DNA of 64,000 nt from Desulfotignum sp032250905 (lineage in GTDB: Bacteria > Desulfobacterota > Desulfobacteria > Desulfobacterales > Desulfobacteraceae). Made by a program: the position numbers and the translations under genes. Shown piece after piece: positions 16,522-26,205 of the stretch. The stretch's first letter is position 1; each line of letters starts with the position of its first letter. Under the pieces are notes generated by a model. The model was given only the letters and a program-made list of their open reading frames with translations. It had not been told where the DNA came from and did no database searches. The stretch is from assembly GCA_032250905.1 (NCBI GenBank), contig JAVVEQ010000007.1:30259-94258 (forward strand), written 5' to 3'.

Positions 16522-18909
16522 ATGAAAAACACCCTGCCCCTGACAGGCGGCGAATGCCATCAGGCCCGGACGATCCTGAGCCTGGCGCCGTTGATCGATT
16601 TCTGGAAAAACGACCTGGTCCCCCGATGTCCCCATATGGCACCTGTTTTGGCAGATATCATGGCAAAGATACCCGCAGTGCTGCAGGGGGATCTATCGGA
16701 TGAATCCGAGTTGGAAGGACATTCGGATGCGCTTCATGCATTAATGACGGCGGTGGTGCCACCGGCATCATTTGACAGAGAATTGACAGCCGTGTTCCCC
16801 CCCTGTTCGTTTGACGCATTTTATGCCACCCCGAAGTTTGAACAGTTTTTTTTAGACAGCGGCCGCGCGCTGAAACCCGTCCTTCTGGAAGCATTTGATT
16901 CCGATCAGGACCGGCGGTTTTTAAGCGCCTATTACCTGGTACTGGAGCGGATTTACGGGGTTGCCGGACCGTTTTCAAACCATTTGAACATCCGGGGCAT
17001 GATGGACGAGCATACCGGACTGGAACGCTATTATGAGGAAGTTCCTGATTACCGGTTTGTCGAGCTGGCCCCGGTGGGCGAGCCCCGCCCCCTTTCGGAA
17101 CCGGAACGGGAACACATACTGGACAACCTGAGCGATCTGTCGCTGCTCAGCCGTCTCATTGATCTATCCCGGTTTGAATTCAGGGGATTTGTGATCATCC
17201 GGGTCCAGGATGTGACGAAAAAAACGATTCTGTCGGCCCTGGAGCGGGACCTGGTGGATGACCACTCCATTTTTTCGTCTCCCGGGATCCAGCAGATCGA
17301 ATCCCGGCTCCAGTCCCTGTTCCGTCGGCCGGATCTGGGGGTGTCCATTTCTTCCCTCAAGGGAGATCATGTCATGGTGACCAAAAATGATCACCATTCA
17401 AAGGTAAACTGCCTGTTTTCCAATTCCCATCATTTCCGGTTGAAAGACCTGGAAGGCTCGGTATGGATGACGGCGGCCCAAAGAGACGGTGTGTTCCGGG
17501 TGGTGGATCTGTCAAAAAAACAGGTCCGGATCGCTGCCGAGTCTGAAGCGGTGTGCGCCGGAATCCGTTCCATGCTCCTGTCTCCATTGCAATATCAGGG
17601 AGAACGAATTGGCCTGCTGGAGCTGTTTTCTCCCCATTCCCATGATTTCGGACCGTTTGAAGCCCTTCTCATGGAGCAGTTGACCCCGCTGTTCGCCGTG
17701 GCCCTGAAACGGGGCCAGGATGATCTGGCCAAACAGGTCCAGACCGTGATCAAAGAGCAATGCACCGCCGTCCACCCGTCCGTGGAATGGCGTTTTGAAA
17801 AGGCGGCCCTGGCCCATCTGGAGGCCAGGCACCAGGGGAAGCCGTCCCAGCGGATGGAAGACATTGTTTTCAAGGAGGTGGTCCCGTTTTACGGGCAGGC
17901 CGACATCCGAGGGTCCTCCCGGGCCAGAAATCAGGGTATTCAGCAGGACCTGGCCCGGCAGCTGACCCTGGCCCGGGAAATCCTGTCACCGGCGGCAGAA
18001 GAGCGCCCCTGGCCGCTGCTCCGGGAATACATGTTCCGCATCGACACGCTGCTGGAAACCCTGTCCAAGGGGGTGACCTCCAGTGATGAAAACAGCGTGT
18101 ATGTGCTGCTCAACCACGAGGTGGCCCAGACCTTTGAGTCGCTCAGGGAAATTTCGGGGGACATGGCTGAAAAAATCGATCAATATCTCAAGGAATTGGA
18201 TCCGGTCAGCGGCATGATCCGGCATAAACGGAAAGCCTATGAAGACAGTGTGGTTGCCCTCAATACCGCGCTTTCCGCTGAACTTGAGAAAGAAAATGCC
18301 CGAATCCAGGAAACTTTTCCCCACTACTTTGAGAAACGCCGGACCGACGGGGTGGACTACATGATGTATATCGGTGCTTCCATGATGGCATCAGGCAATT
18401 TGTCCGGCTTTCACATCAAGGACATGACCCTGTGGCAGCTCATGACTGCCTGCAGCATGGCCCGGGAGGCGGAAAAGATCAAGCCGGACCTCAATGTGCC
18501 CCTGGATGTGTGCCATCTCATACTGGTGAATCATACCCCGCTGTCCATCCGCTTCCGCTACGATGAGAAGCGGTTTGATGTGGACGGGGCCTATGATGTC
18601 AGGCACGAAATCATTAAATCCCGTCTGGACAAGGCCCTGGTCAAGAAAACCGGGGAGCGCCTCACCCAGCCGGGCCGCATTGCCGTGGTGTATGCCAACC
18701 CGGGTGAAGAAAAAGAGATTCACCAGCACATACGCTTCATGACGGACCTGGGCCGGCTGGAAAACGATCTGGAACGTCTGGACCTGGAAGACCTGCCGGA
18801 TGTGACCGGTCTCAAGGCGTTCCGGGTCGGGGTGAATCTGTCGGCATCAGCCCGGCATGCATCCAGGGTCATTCCATTGCGTTCGGATCAGGGGGTGTCG
18901 GCTGGCTAA
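16522..18909 (+). CDS. large GAF-like domain protein, function unknown
   Basis: A soluble 795-residue protein with GGAGGAAATC before its ATG. Residues about 190-410 resemble a GAF domain: RFEFRGFVIIRVQDVTKK, then HHFRLKDLEGSVWMTA and GIRSMLLSPLQYQGERIGLLEL, followed by FEALLMEQLTPLFAVALKRG. The C-terminal half is helical and charged, with no kinase, cyclase or effector motif that I can see. Related GAF-containing proteins of this length are found in Desulfobacteraceae as hypothetical proteins. It stands between the methyltransferase gene and convergent cysS. No function is assigned. Confidence 0.6.
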   Translation: MKNTLPLTGGECHQARTILSLAPLIDFWKNDLVPRCPHMAPVLADIMAKIPAVLQGDLSDESELEGHSDALHALMTAVVPPASFDRELTAVFPPCSFDAFYATPKFEQFFLDSGRALKPVLLEAFDSDQDRRFLSAYYLVLERIYGVAGPFSNHLNIRGMMDEHTGLERYYEEVPDYRFVELAPVGEPRPLSEPEREHILDNLSDLSLLSRLIDLSRFEFRGFVIIRVQDVTKKTILSALERDLVDDHSIFSSPGIQQIESRLQSLFRRPDLGVSISSLKGDHVMVTKNDHHSKVNCLFSNSHHFRLKDLEGSVWMTAAQRDGVFRVVDLSKKQVRIAAESEAVCAGIRSMLLSPLQYQGERIGLLELFSPHSHDFGPFEALLMEQLTPLFAVALKRGQDDLAKQVQTVIKEQCTAVHPSVEWRFEKAALAHLEARHQGKPSQRMEDIVFKEVVPFYGQADIRGSSRARNQGIQQDLARQLTLAREILSPAAEERPWPLLREYMFRIDTLLETLSKGVTSSDENSVYVLLNHEVAQTFESLREISGDMAEKIDQYLKELDPVSGMIRHKRKAYEDSVVALNTALSAELEKENARIQETFPHYFEKRRTDGVDYMMYIGASMMASGNLSGFHIKDMTLWQLMTACSMAREAEKIKPDLNVPLDVCHLILVNHTPLSIRFRYDEKRFDVDGAYDVRHEIIKSRLDKALVKKTGERLTQPGRIAVVYANPGEEKEIHQHIRFMTDLGRLENDLERLDLEDLPDVTGLKAFRVGVNLSASARHASRVIPLRSDQGVSAG

Positions 18910-18948
18910 CACGGTGCCGGTTGGAGCGGTATCCGCCGGATCCGGGTG

Positions 18949-20382
18949 TCAGGCAAACCGCCAGACCGTGCCGCCGGGACCATCTTCCAGGATGATGTTC
19001 ATCTCCTGGAGCTGATCCCGGATCTCGTCGGCCCGGGCAAAGTTTCTGTCTTTCCTGGCCTGGGTCCGTTCCGCGATCAATGCCTCCACCTGTTCCGGTT
19101 TCACGGTCATGTCTGCCATGCCTTTGTCCTTTTTGGCGGCAAACCAGGCAGAGGGTGTTTCAAGGAAAATTCCCAGGATCCCGGCAATGGCGCTCATGTC
19201 TGTCCGGATCTGTGTCAGTTCGGTCACCATCGCTTCATCGGGCCGGTCCGGGGCCTGGTCCAGCATCTTGTTGCCTTTTTTTACAATTTCAAAGATGGCG
19301 GCCAGGGCTTTGGCTGAGTTGAAATCATCATTCATGGCATCGGAAAACGCCTGCCACAGGGGGCCCTCTTCATCGGATGCCGCCTGGATACTTAAATTTT
19401 CCAGCCGTTCCAGAAACCCGTAGATCCGATCCAGGCCCATTCCCACCTCGTGCATGGACTGTTCGCTGAAGTCAATGGGGCTGCGGTAGTGCTTGGACAG
19501 AAGAAACATCCGTATCACTTCCGGTGAATACCTTTCCAGCACATCCTTGATCATGGTGAAGTTGCCCAGGGATTTGGACATTTTCTCGCTGTTGATATCC
19601 ACAAATCCGTTGTGAATCCAGTATTTCACAAACTTGGTGCCGAACAGGGCCTCACTCTGGGCGATCTCGTTTTCATGGTGGGGAAAGATCAAATCCTTGC
19701 CTCCGCCGTGGATGTCAAATCCTTCCCCCAGGTATTCATGGCTCATGGCAGAGCACTCGATGTGCCAGCCCGGTCTGCCATTTCCCCAGGGGCTTTCCCA
19801 GTATGGTTCGCCCGCCTTGGCCGGTTTCCACAGGGTGAAATCCAGCGGGTTTTTCTTTTTCTCCTCCACCGCAATCCGGGCCCCGGCGCGCATGTCTTCG
19901 GGATTTCTGCCGGACAGCCGGCCGTAGTGTTCAAACGCGTCAATGGAAAAATACACGTTCCCGTCATCCACAGCATACGCCTTGCCGTTCTCAATGAGCT
20001 TTTTGACAAATTCGATGATAGGGTCGATATGCTCGGTGGCCTTGGGTTCCATGGTGGGCCGCAGCACGTTCAGCGCATCCATTTCATTGTGGAACTCATC
20101 GATGTATTTTTCCGTGATGGCGGCACATGCCTCTCCGGTTTCGTTGGATTTCTTGATGATCTTGTCATCCACATCCGTAAAATTCCGCACATAGGTGACC
20201 GCATACCCGATGCGGGTCAGCCAGCGAAAGATCATGTCAAATACCACCACAGACCTGGCATGGCCGATGTGGCTGGTGTCATAGACCGTGGGGCCGCACA
20301 CGTACATCCTGACCGTGTCTTTTTCAATGGGAACAAAGGGTTCTTTTTTACGGGTAAGCGTATTGTATATTTTCAAGCTCAT
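18949..20382 (-). CDS. cysS: cysteinyl-tRNA synthetase
   Basis: A 477-residue class I synthetase starting MSLKIYNTLTRKKEPF. It has YVCGPTVYDTSHIGHARS with the zinc-ligand cysteine and HIGH motif, WHIECSAMS and GGGKDLIFPHHENE for zinc and cysteine binding, and the KMSKS loop SEKMSKSLGN. The longer upstream frame overlaps ispF and is not used. Start lies 1 base from the ispF stop, so the two form an ispF-cysS operon, a common pairing. Confidence 0.95.
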   Translation of the reverse strand: MSLKIYNTLTRKKEPFVPIEKDTVRMYVCGPTVYDTSHIGHARSVVVFDMIFRWLTRIGYAVTYVRNFTDVDDKIIKKSNETGEACAAITEKYIDEFHNEMDALNVLRPTMEPKATEHIDPIIEFVKKLIENGKAYAVDDGNVYFSIDAFEHYGRLSGRNPEDMRAGARIAVEEKKKNPLDFTLWKPAKAGEPYWESPWGNGRPGWHIECSAMSHEYLGEGFDIHGGGKDLIFPHHENEIAQSEALFGTKFVKYWIHNGFVDINSEKMSKSLGNFTMIKDVLERYSPEVIRMFLLSKHYRSPIDFSEQSMHEVGMGLDRIYGFLERLENLSIQAASDEEGPLWQAFSDAMNDDFNSAKALAAIFEIVKKGNKMLDQAPDRPDEAMVTELTQIRTDMSAIAGILGIFLETPSAWFAAKKDKGMADMTVKPEQVEALIAERTQARKDRNFARADEIRDQLQEMNIILEDGPGGTVWRFA

Positions 20383-20383
20383 A

Positions 20384-20911
20384 TCATGTTTCCCTGATGA
20401 ATGGTTTGGTGATGTCCGGATGGGTCCGCTCGGCAATCAATACAACGGCCTGGGCTGCAATCCCCTCTTTTCGGCCGATAAACCCCAGGTGTTCGGTGGT
20501 GGAGGCTTTCACGTTCACAAGCCGTGGGGACAGAGCCAGGGTCCGGGCGATGCTCTCGACCATTTCCTGTTTTTTGTGTCCCAGTTTTGGTACCTGGGCA
20601 AACACGGTGCAGTCGATGTTCAGAATTTGGTATTTGGCTTTTGCCAGTTTCTGCGCACAGGTTTTCAGCAGAATCCGGGAATCGATGTCCTTGTATGCCG
20701 GATCCGTATCCGGAAACAGATCCCCGATATCCCCCAGCCCGGCCGCACCCAGGAGGGCGTCACACACTGCATGAATCAGCACATCCGCATCCGAATGTCC
20801 GGCCAGGCCTTGGTCATGCTCGATCTTCACCCCGCCCAGAACCAGATTTCTGCCTGTGGCAAAGGCATGCACATCCGTGCCCATGCCGATTCTGATATCT
20901 GAAGTATCCAT
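20384..20911 (-). CDS. ispF: 2-C-methyl-D-erythritol 2,4-cyclodiphosphate synthase
   Basis: A 175-residue MEP-pathway isoprenoid enzyme that cyclises CDP-ME 2-phosphate. Motifs: GMGTDVHAF (zinc Asp and His), GHSDADVLIHAVCDALLGAAG, GDIGDLFPDTDP, NIDCTVFAQVPKL and the CDP-binding KASTTEHLGFIGRKEGIAA. It starts at ATG 20911; a frame start 12 bases earlier is possible. No ispD is fused or adjacent. It is followed directly by cysS. Confidence 0.95.
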   Translation of the reverse strand: MDTSDIRIGMGTDVHAFATGRNLVLGGVKIEHDQGLAGHSDADVLIHAVCDALLGAAGLGDIGDLFPDTDPAYKDIDSRILLKTCAQKLAKAKYQILNIDCTVFAQVPKLGHKKQEMVESIARTLALSPRLVNVKASTTEHLGFIGRKEGIAAQAVVLIAERTHPDITKPFIRET

Positions 20912-21168
20912 GTGTCTGAACATATGCCTTTTTCACGTGTGTGCAATTAAAATTGATAAAATATCATATTCCCTGTCGGTTTGGAATATAAAACACCATG
21001 GAAGTGCTGGATCTTTGCAGAGGATCAGTGCCATCAGGATGTTCCCCAATGGGGGGATTACAGTTGATTCGTCCTCTGAAAGGTGGTATGAAATTTGCTG
21101 CATAACAATTATTTAATAAATTTTTACAGGACAGAAGATCAGCTTGTCAACTGTAATGGGAGCTCATA

Positions 21169-21507
21169 GTGGAAACCATTTCATGGGATGAATTTACAAA
21201 AGTTGAATTACGTGTCGGCCGGGTGCTGAGTGCAGAGGTGTTCCCGGAGGCGCGTAAGCCGGCATATGTGTTACAGGTGGATTTCGGCGAAGAGATGGGG
21301 ATCAGAAAATCAAGTGCTCAGATCACGCACCTCTATAAGCCGGAGGAGCTGGTGGGCAAGCTGGTGGTGGCGGTGGTGAATTTTCCGAAAAAACAGATCG
21401 GCCCATTGATGTCGGAATGCCTGGTGACCGGGTTCCACAATGCCTCCGGTGAGGTGGCGCTTTGTGTACCTGACAAGCCGGTGCCGCTCGGCGCTAAACT
21501 GCTTTAA
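21169..21507 (+). CDS. csaA: CsaA-type tRNA-binding-domain protein
   Basis: A 112-residue single OB-fold protein of the CsaA / MetRS-beta C-terminal-like family: ISWDEFTKVELRVGRVLSAE, KPAYVLQVDFGEEMGIRKSS and AQITHLYKPEELVGKLVVAV, FPKKQIGPLMSECLVTGF. Starts at GTG after GGGAG. CsaA is a small dimeric protein with chaperone-like export activity in Bacillus; in other bacteria the role is unclear. It is a single gene. Confidence 0.88.
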   Translation: METISWDEFTKVELRVGRVLSAEVFPEARKPAYVLQVDFGEEMGIRKSSAQITHLYKPEELVGKLVVAVVNFPKKQIGPLMSECLVTGFHNASGEVALCVPDKPVPLGAKLL

Positions 21508-21529
21508 ACGGCGGTGTCAAAAAGATGAG

Positions 21530-21816
21530 CGGCTGCCACCGTTCCTGACAGTATCGCCCGGCCGGTGGTCAAGCCGGGATGCTTCCGTCAAAACAATCCC
21601 CCGGGCAACCAGGGATTGTGTCAGGGTCGAAGGGCCTGTCAGAATCGATTGGGTCTGGCCCCGGGCATCCACCACGCATGAACAGAATTACATTTTTTTA
21701 TGGCCGTATGGGTCGTCGTATACAAAAGCATACCGGTCCTCTGAAGTCAATGTCAGCAAGGTTTCGATGGCACTGAGGCTGGTGCCGATGATGGAAAGAT
21801 CAATTAAAAAAGGCAT
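21530..21816 (-). pseudogene. remnant of an FAD/NAD(P)-binding (YdhS-like) protein
   Basis: Two coherent protein pieces on the minus strand fill most of the otherwise gene-free 376 bases between csaA and the helicase. One (21688-21816) starts with ATG and reads MPFLIDLSIIGTSLSAIETL, like an FAD-binding N-terminus, then stops after YDDPYGHKKM. The second, in another frame and downstream (about 21530-21690), reads VVDARGQTQSILTGPSTLTQ followed by SLVARGIVLTEASRLDHRPG, resembling the C-terminal part of the same family. The middle several hundred residues are missing. I read this as an internally deleted gene; the family call is tentative. Confidence 0.35.
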
Positions 21817-21883
21817 CCAGTCATCCTGTCTTTGTGTATGCCCGGCTGGCGTTTTCCGGACGGTGACGCCGGACTTTTAGAAT

Positions 21884-23596
21884 TCAGGCGCATCTTGAAA
21901 TGGCCATGCGGCGTGATCTGACCCAGGTTCTTTTCAACTGCTGGAAGGTATTGCCGGGCATGCCAAAGGGCAGATCCACAAAGGAAAATTCCGGTTCGAT
22001 CTTAATCTGACCGATATGCTGGCTGTCAAGGCCCGCCTCATTTGAAATGGCCCCCACGATATCTTTGGGCCGCAGGCCGTGGCGGGTGCCGACTTCAATC
22101 CTGTAGCGCTCCATACCTTTCTCAAGAGGTGGTGTATGGGAAACTTCCGATGTTACCGGCGCAATTTTTTCTCGGCGCACTGGTTTTTCAGATGTGGCTT
22201 TTTTGTGGCGCACCGGTTTTTCAGGCGCTTTTCCGGCAGCCGTTCGGGAGACTTTTGCAGGCGTCTCCTGCAGAAAGAACGGGGTATCACCATGGGCTAT
22301 CTTTGCCAGGACTGCGGCCACTTTTGCCACAGGCACATTTTCCTGTAAGGCATAGTCATTGACAAGGGTCTCAAAAACGCCGGTATCTGCTGTTTTTGCT
22401 GCCAGGACCCGGGAAATGCCGTTGTAAAAGGTGGATATTCTTTTTTTGTTAATGTCCGCACTCGACGGCATGACCATTTCTGTGATTTTTGTACCGGTCT
22501 GTTTTTCAATGGCCCGGAGCATCCATTTTTCATTTCTGTTTAACAGGAGAACGGCTTCGCCGGTCCGGCCGGCGCGGCCGGTTCGGCCGATCCTGTGAAT
22601 ATAGGGCGCTACCCGGGACGGCATATCGAAATTCACCACATGGGAAATCCGTTCCACATCCAGGCCCCTGGCCGCCACGTCCGTGGCGGCCAGGATATCG
22701 ATGAGTCCCCTTTTCAGGCGGTTCACGGTCTGTTCCCTGGCGTTCTGGGCCATTTCCCCGTTCAGGGCCTCTGCCTTGAATCCGCCGGCCTGGAGGGCTT
22801 CTGCCACTTCAAGGGTCGCGGCCCTGGTTTTGGTAAAGACAATCACGCCGTCATAATGGACCGACTCAAGGATCCGGATCAAGGTGCCGGTTTTTTTTCG
22901 TTGATCGATCATGCAGTATTGCTGGTGAATATCAGCGGAGTCCGGCGTGTCCTGCGGGAGGATGATCTGCTCCGGTGTGTTCATGTATTTCTGGGCAATC
23001 TTCCGCACGGGTCCGGGCAGGGTGGCGGAGAAGAGGGCAGACTGGCGGTTCCGGGGTGTTTTATCCAGAATCCATTCCACATCTTCGATAAATCCCATAT
23101 TCAGCATTTCGTCCGCTTCGTCCAGGATCAGGCAGAAGAGGTCTGAAAAGGACACCGTCTTTTTTTTCATATGGTCCATGAGGCGGCCGGGGGTTCCCAC
23201 CACTACATGGACGCCGCGCTTCAGCTGGTTGAGCTGAACGCTGTAGCTTTGCCCGCCGTAGACCGGCAGAACGTTCAGTCCCGGCATGTTCCTGCCATAC
23301 CCTTTAAATGCGTCTGCCACCTGGATGGCCAGCTCTCTTGTAGGCGTCAGCACCAGAACCTGGGGTTTTTTGTTTGCCAAATCAATGCGGGACAGCACAG
23401 GCAGGGCAAAGGCGGCTGTTTTTCCGGTGCCTGTCCGTGCCTGTCCCACGACATCCTTTCCCTCGATCAGACAGGGAATGGTCCGGGACTGGATCGGCGT
23501 CGGTGTGTCATATCCCAGGTCTTTCAAGGCGGAAAACACAACCGGGTTCAGATTCATTTGCTCAAACCCGGTCACGGGTAATTTATTTTGAGGCAT
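21884..23596 (-). CDS. deaD: DEAD-box RNA helicase (DeaD/CsdA-like)
   Basis: A 570-residue ATP-dependent RNA helicase. Motifs in order: Q motif GYDTPTPIQSRTIP, Walker A AQARTGTGKTAAF, PTRELAIQ, TPGRLMDH, DEADEML, SATL, then HRIGRTGRAGRTGEA. A basic linker with repeated EKPVR units (about residues 440-480) precedes a C-terminal DbpA-type RNA-binding domain (YRIEVGTRHGLRPKDIVGAI, then IKIEPEFSFVDLP). Such helicases act in ribosome assembly and mRNA decay, often in the cold. It is a single gene with an AAGGAATACC region before ATG. Confidence 0.93.
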   Translation of the reverse strand: MPQNKLPVTGFEQMNLNPVVFSALKDLGYDTPTPIQSRTIPCLIEGKDVVGQARTGTGKTAAFALPVLSRIDLANKKPQVLVLTPTRELAIQVADAFKGYGRNMPGLNVLPVYGGQSYSVQLNQLKRGVHVVVGTPGRLMDHMKKKTVSFSDLFCLILDEADEMLNMGFIEDVEWILDKTPRNRQSALFSATLPGPVRKIAQKYMNTPEQIILPQDTPDSADIHQQYCMIDQRKKTGTLIRILESVHYDGVIVFTKTRAATLEVAEALQAGGFKAEALNGEMAQNAREQTVNRLKRGLIDILAATDVAARGLDVERISHVVNFDMPSRVAPYIHRIGRTGRAGRTGEAVLLLNRNEKWMLRAIEKQTGTKITEMVMPSSADINKKRISTFYNGISRVLAAKTADTGVFETLVNDYALQENVPVAKVAAVLAKIAHGDTPFFLQETPAKVSRTAAGKAPEKPVRHKKATSEKPVRREKIAPVTSEVSHTPPLEKGMERYRIEVGTRHGLRPKDIVGAISNEAGLDSQHIGQIKIEPEFSFVDLPFGMPGNTFQQLKRTWVRSRRMAISRCA

Positions 23597-23759
23597 GGTA
23601 TTCCTTAATATCTATGCAGTCACACCGGTTCCAATTCTTGCCGGAGCTATCGTTCAAAGCCTGTATTTTAATGTCAATTGGAGGGGACCAGGAACTTATG
23701 GGTCAGTAAAACATAGCATTATACACCCATTTGATGTTCTTGCAAGGAAATAAAAAAAA

Positions 23760-24425
23760 TCAGCTTCCCGCCTGTTTTTTTTCCAGGGCCTCCAGCGCCT
23801 TCAGGGTATGCGCCGGTTCAGCCCTGATCGTATGATCCGCACTGATAACAGCATATTGAATGATTCCCTCCCGGTCTATGATATAACGGGATACCAGGGG
23901 CAGGCGCCAGGGATCACCGCTGTTGTATTCTTCCAGATTGATATCCAGCTGCAGGTAAGCCTGCTTGAGTTCCTCGGTAAAAGTATAAACGAGGCCGAAT
24001 TTTTCACCTATACGGTTGTCTTTATCGCTCAAAATTTCCATGGTAAGCCCTTTTTCTTCCTTAAATCTTCGGGAATGGGCAGTGGTCTGGGGAGAAATCA
24101 TCAAAAGGGTGGCTCCCAGAGATGTGAATTTTGACTGGGCCTCCTGCAGAGCTTCCAGCTCCAGGTTGCAGAACGGTCACCACCTTCCTCTGTAAAATCC
24201 TGCAACCACCGGGCCTGATGAAAGGGTGTCGTTGAGATTAATGTAATCTCCGGAAGTATTTTCCAGTGTGAAATCCGGTGCCTTGTCCCCTTTTTTCAGT
24301 ACTTGGCCCATCATTTTGGAATGTTGCAGTTGCTTTATGGCGCGGCCCATAACCTCCTGGATTTCATCGGGAGCTGAAGACTGGAATTCCGATTTTTTCT
24401 CTTTAATTTTTTGTGTTAGGTTCAT
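23760..24425 (-). CDS. AhpC/TSA-family peroxiredoxin-like selenoprotein (Sec83)
   Basis: Two open frames in the same phase, separated by a single UGA (24177-24179), join into one 221-residue thioredoxin-fold protein. N-terminal part: GDKAPDFTLENTSGDYINL, then GPVVAGFYRGRW; UGA; then PFCNLELEALQEAQSKF. The active site is therefore RGRW-U-PFC, where homologues have WCPYC, so Sec83 takes the place of the peroxidatic Cys and Cys86 the resolving one. The C-terminal part ends with YIIDREGIIQYAVISADHTI, normal for the family. Start is ATG 24425 after AAGGAG. A hairpin follows the UGA. Likely role: peroxide or disulfide reduction in an anaerobe facing oxygen. Confidence 0.88.
24149..24161 (-). promoter_or_regulatory. 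candidate bacterial SECIS hairpin of the peroxiredoxin gene
   Basis: GAGCT / AGCTC forms a five-pair stem around a GGA loop that begins 21 bases after the UGA; flanking CTGCA / TGCAG can pair outside it with internal mismatches. Position and loop match the other three UGA genes here. Confidence 0.55.
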
Positions 24426-24551
24426 AAATTCACTCCTTGTGGTCTGCATGACTCCTGCAGATTTTTTGGGGTTTTTAATACCGTGTTGATCAGGATGACA
24501 TCGCCGTTTTTCTCACCGGATGTCACCCCGATCAGATTGGTTTCAAACGTG

Positions 24552-25567
24552 TCACGAAAAATGACTGTCGCTGCAAATGAAGACCGTTAATTCTTTTTCG
24601 GGGGCAGCAGAGAAGAAATTGTCCAGATCCATATAGGGCCTGTAGTGATACCTTGACCAGTCTCTGTTTACCCCGATATTGTTGTCTACAAAATAAATGC
24701 CGGCAATGGAGGCGGCCAGGTCTTCAGCCCGCATTTTTTCAAAATAGGTGTTCATTTTGCCGTAAAGTTCTGCCACACCCGAGCGTACATTCACTACAAT
24801 ATCATATTCACCGATAAATGTATCCCGCTCAAGAGAATCCTTGATGTTTTCCTCCAGTTCAACATCGTTGATGGTCACGGGCAGGGGGGCCACATCAAGA
24901 CCTGTGATGTCGACCGCCTTTACCCCGGCCACTCAGCTGTCTGATATTACCCTGGTTTTTTCTGCAGCGCTGCCGATGGTCCCTCCGTTGTACCGCATAG
25001 GAGATGGAGATTTTGTTTTCAAGATCCTTGACCCCGCTGACCCCTTTGACAAGCGTACCGGCAAGTTGCTTTTCCCTGAACGAATCAACGGTTCCCGTGA
25101 GAGTCACGCTTTTTTCATCGGCACTGACAGTGATATCGAACAGGCTGGTGGCCGGATTCATCAGCAATGCTTCCATGGCATCATTCTCCAGGCGGGTGTC
25201 ACTTTTATCCTTAGGTGGAGAGACCTCGAGCAGATTGATGACGGACCGCACTCCTTTGACGGTTTCCGTAATAATCAGGGCACGACTCCCCTGGTACTTT
25301 CGACGGTGATCCGATAGGCCGGGATGACCTGATCTGCCAGTAATTGCTGTTCAACTGCATTTTCGATGGCGGCATCTGTTAATTCAGGAGCGGCCGGCCC
25401 GGTGGCTGGAAAAAACGTTGTCAGCAGAAAAGGCAGCCACGCATATCCCTGGCTGACAGGCCCAGAACCCATGCCCCGCCGGTCCATGTGAATAAAAACA
25501 GCATCAGGGCAAACCATATCCAGCCTTCCCGGGGGCCGACCCTCTCCAGAAAATAAAACGGCAGCAT
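24552..25567 (-). pseudogene. frameshifted BON-domain membrane protein
   Basis: Reading from 25567 downward, a hydrophobic start (MLPFYFLERVGPREGWIWFA) shifts frame into LPFLLTTFF and DAAIENAVEQQLLADQVIPA, shifts again after ITVESTRGVVP to ALIITETVKGVRSVINLLEV and FDITVSADEKSVTLTGTVDS, then again to AVDITGLDVAPLPVTINDVE and GEYDIVVNVRSGVAELYGKM. These are two or three BON (osmotically-inducible, membrane-associated) domains spread over three frames with at least one small deletion in the hydrophobic-to-BON1 region. Coherent sequence in yet another frame (FRDTFETNLIGVTSGEKNGD) continues to about 24440. The gene is broken unless the assembly has errors. Confidence 0.6.
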
Positions 25568-25702
25568 GATAGTGATTTTTTTCTTCACCGGATTCAAAGA
25601 GCGTGGCAGGCGTCATTTTTTTTATGGAAGGGATGAAAAAACAGTGGTTTGCCTACATGTATTCATTTCATAAAATACAGGATTCACCTGATTGCAGCGT
25701 GA

Positions 25703-25912
25703 CTGGAAAAAAGAGGAACATTCCAGTTCAGCTTCAGTCGCTTGATATCCCACTACCGTAGCAAAGCCGATATCGAAAACGGGCCCGAGTTTGATCCGGA
25801 AAAGCCGGTCAACGTGGAATATGAGGCTCAAGTATACGATTACTATGGCAGGCCATTTGATGCCACGATTGATAAAACCGCACAGCAGCATATTGCCAAC
25901 CCGTTTGTCTGA
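25703..25912 (+). pseudogene. unrecognised protein fragment without start codon
   Basis: The 640 bases between the BON remnant and the MFS gene hold no intact gene. One stretch reads like real protein for 69 codons: RLISHYRSKADIENGPEFDP, then EKPVNVEYEAQVYDYYGRPF and DATIDKTAQQHIANPFV, ending at a TGA, but an in-frame stop lies just before it and no start codon is present. I do not recognise the family. The rest of the interval (25568-25702 and 25913-26205) shows nothing else I can support. Confidence 0.3.
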
Positions 25913-26205
25913 CAGCAGCACACTCAGTAACCTCCGTAGTAAAGGTGAAATTGATTTACAATGTCCTGGGATGCTGTTATGTATAGTTGTTTGGTCAATC
26001 AACCCAGAGTAATTTCAGGAATGTTTTTTCAACGGATTCTGCCGCCGCCGCCACCCTGTCACAGCTGATCGGCTGTCAGGCAATCATGCGGCATCATTAA
26101 ACCGGTCCCCCCTGATGTGTGTTCAGGAAGACACCGGAACTGTGAATTTGTGCGGGGCCCTTTTCTGCGCAATCACGGGGGGCATCCATCACAGGCGGAA
26201 TTATT

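Noticed and set aside
25275..25277. UGA in the BON-domain gene as a fifth selenocysteine
   Set aside because: Homologous sequence resumes in a different frame after a small loss, so this is a frameshift, not readthrough; no Cys position or hairpin geometry fits.
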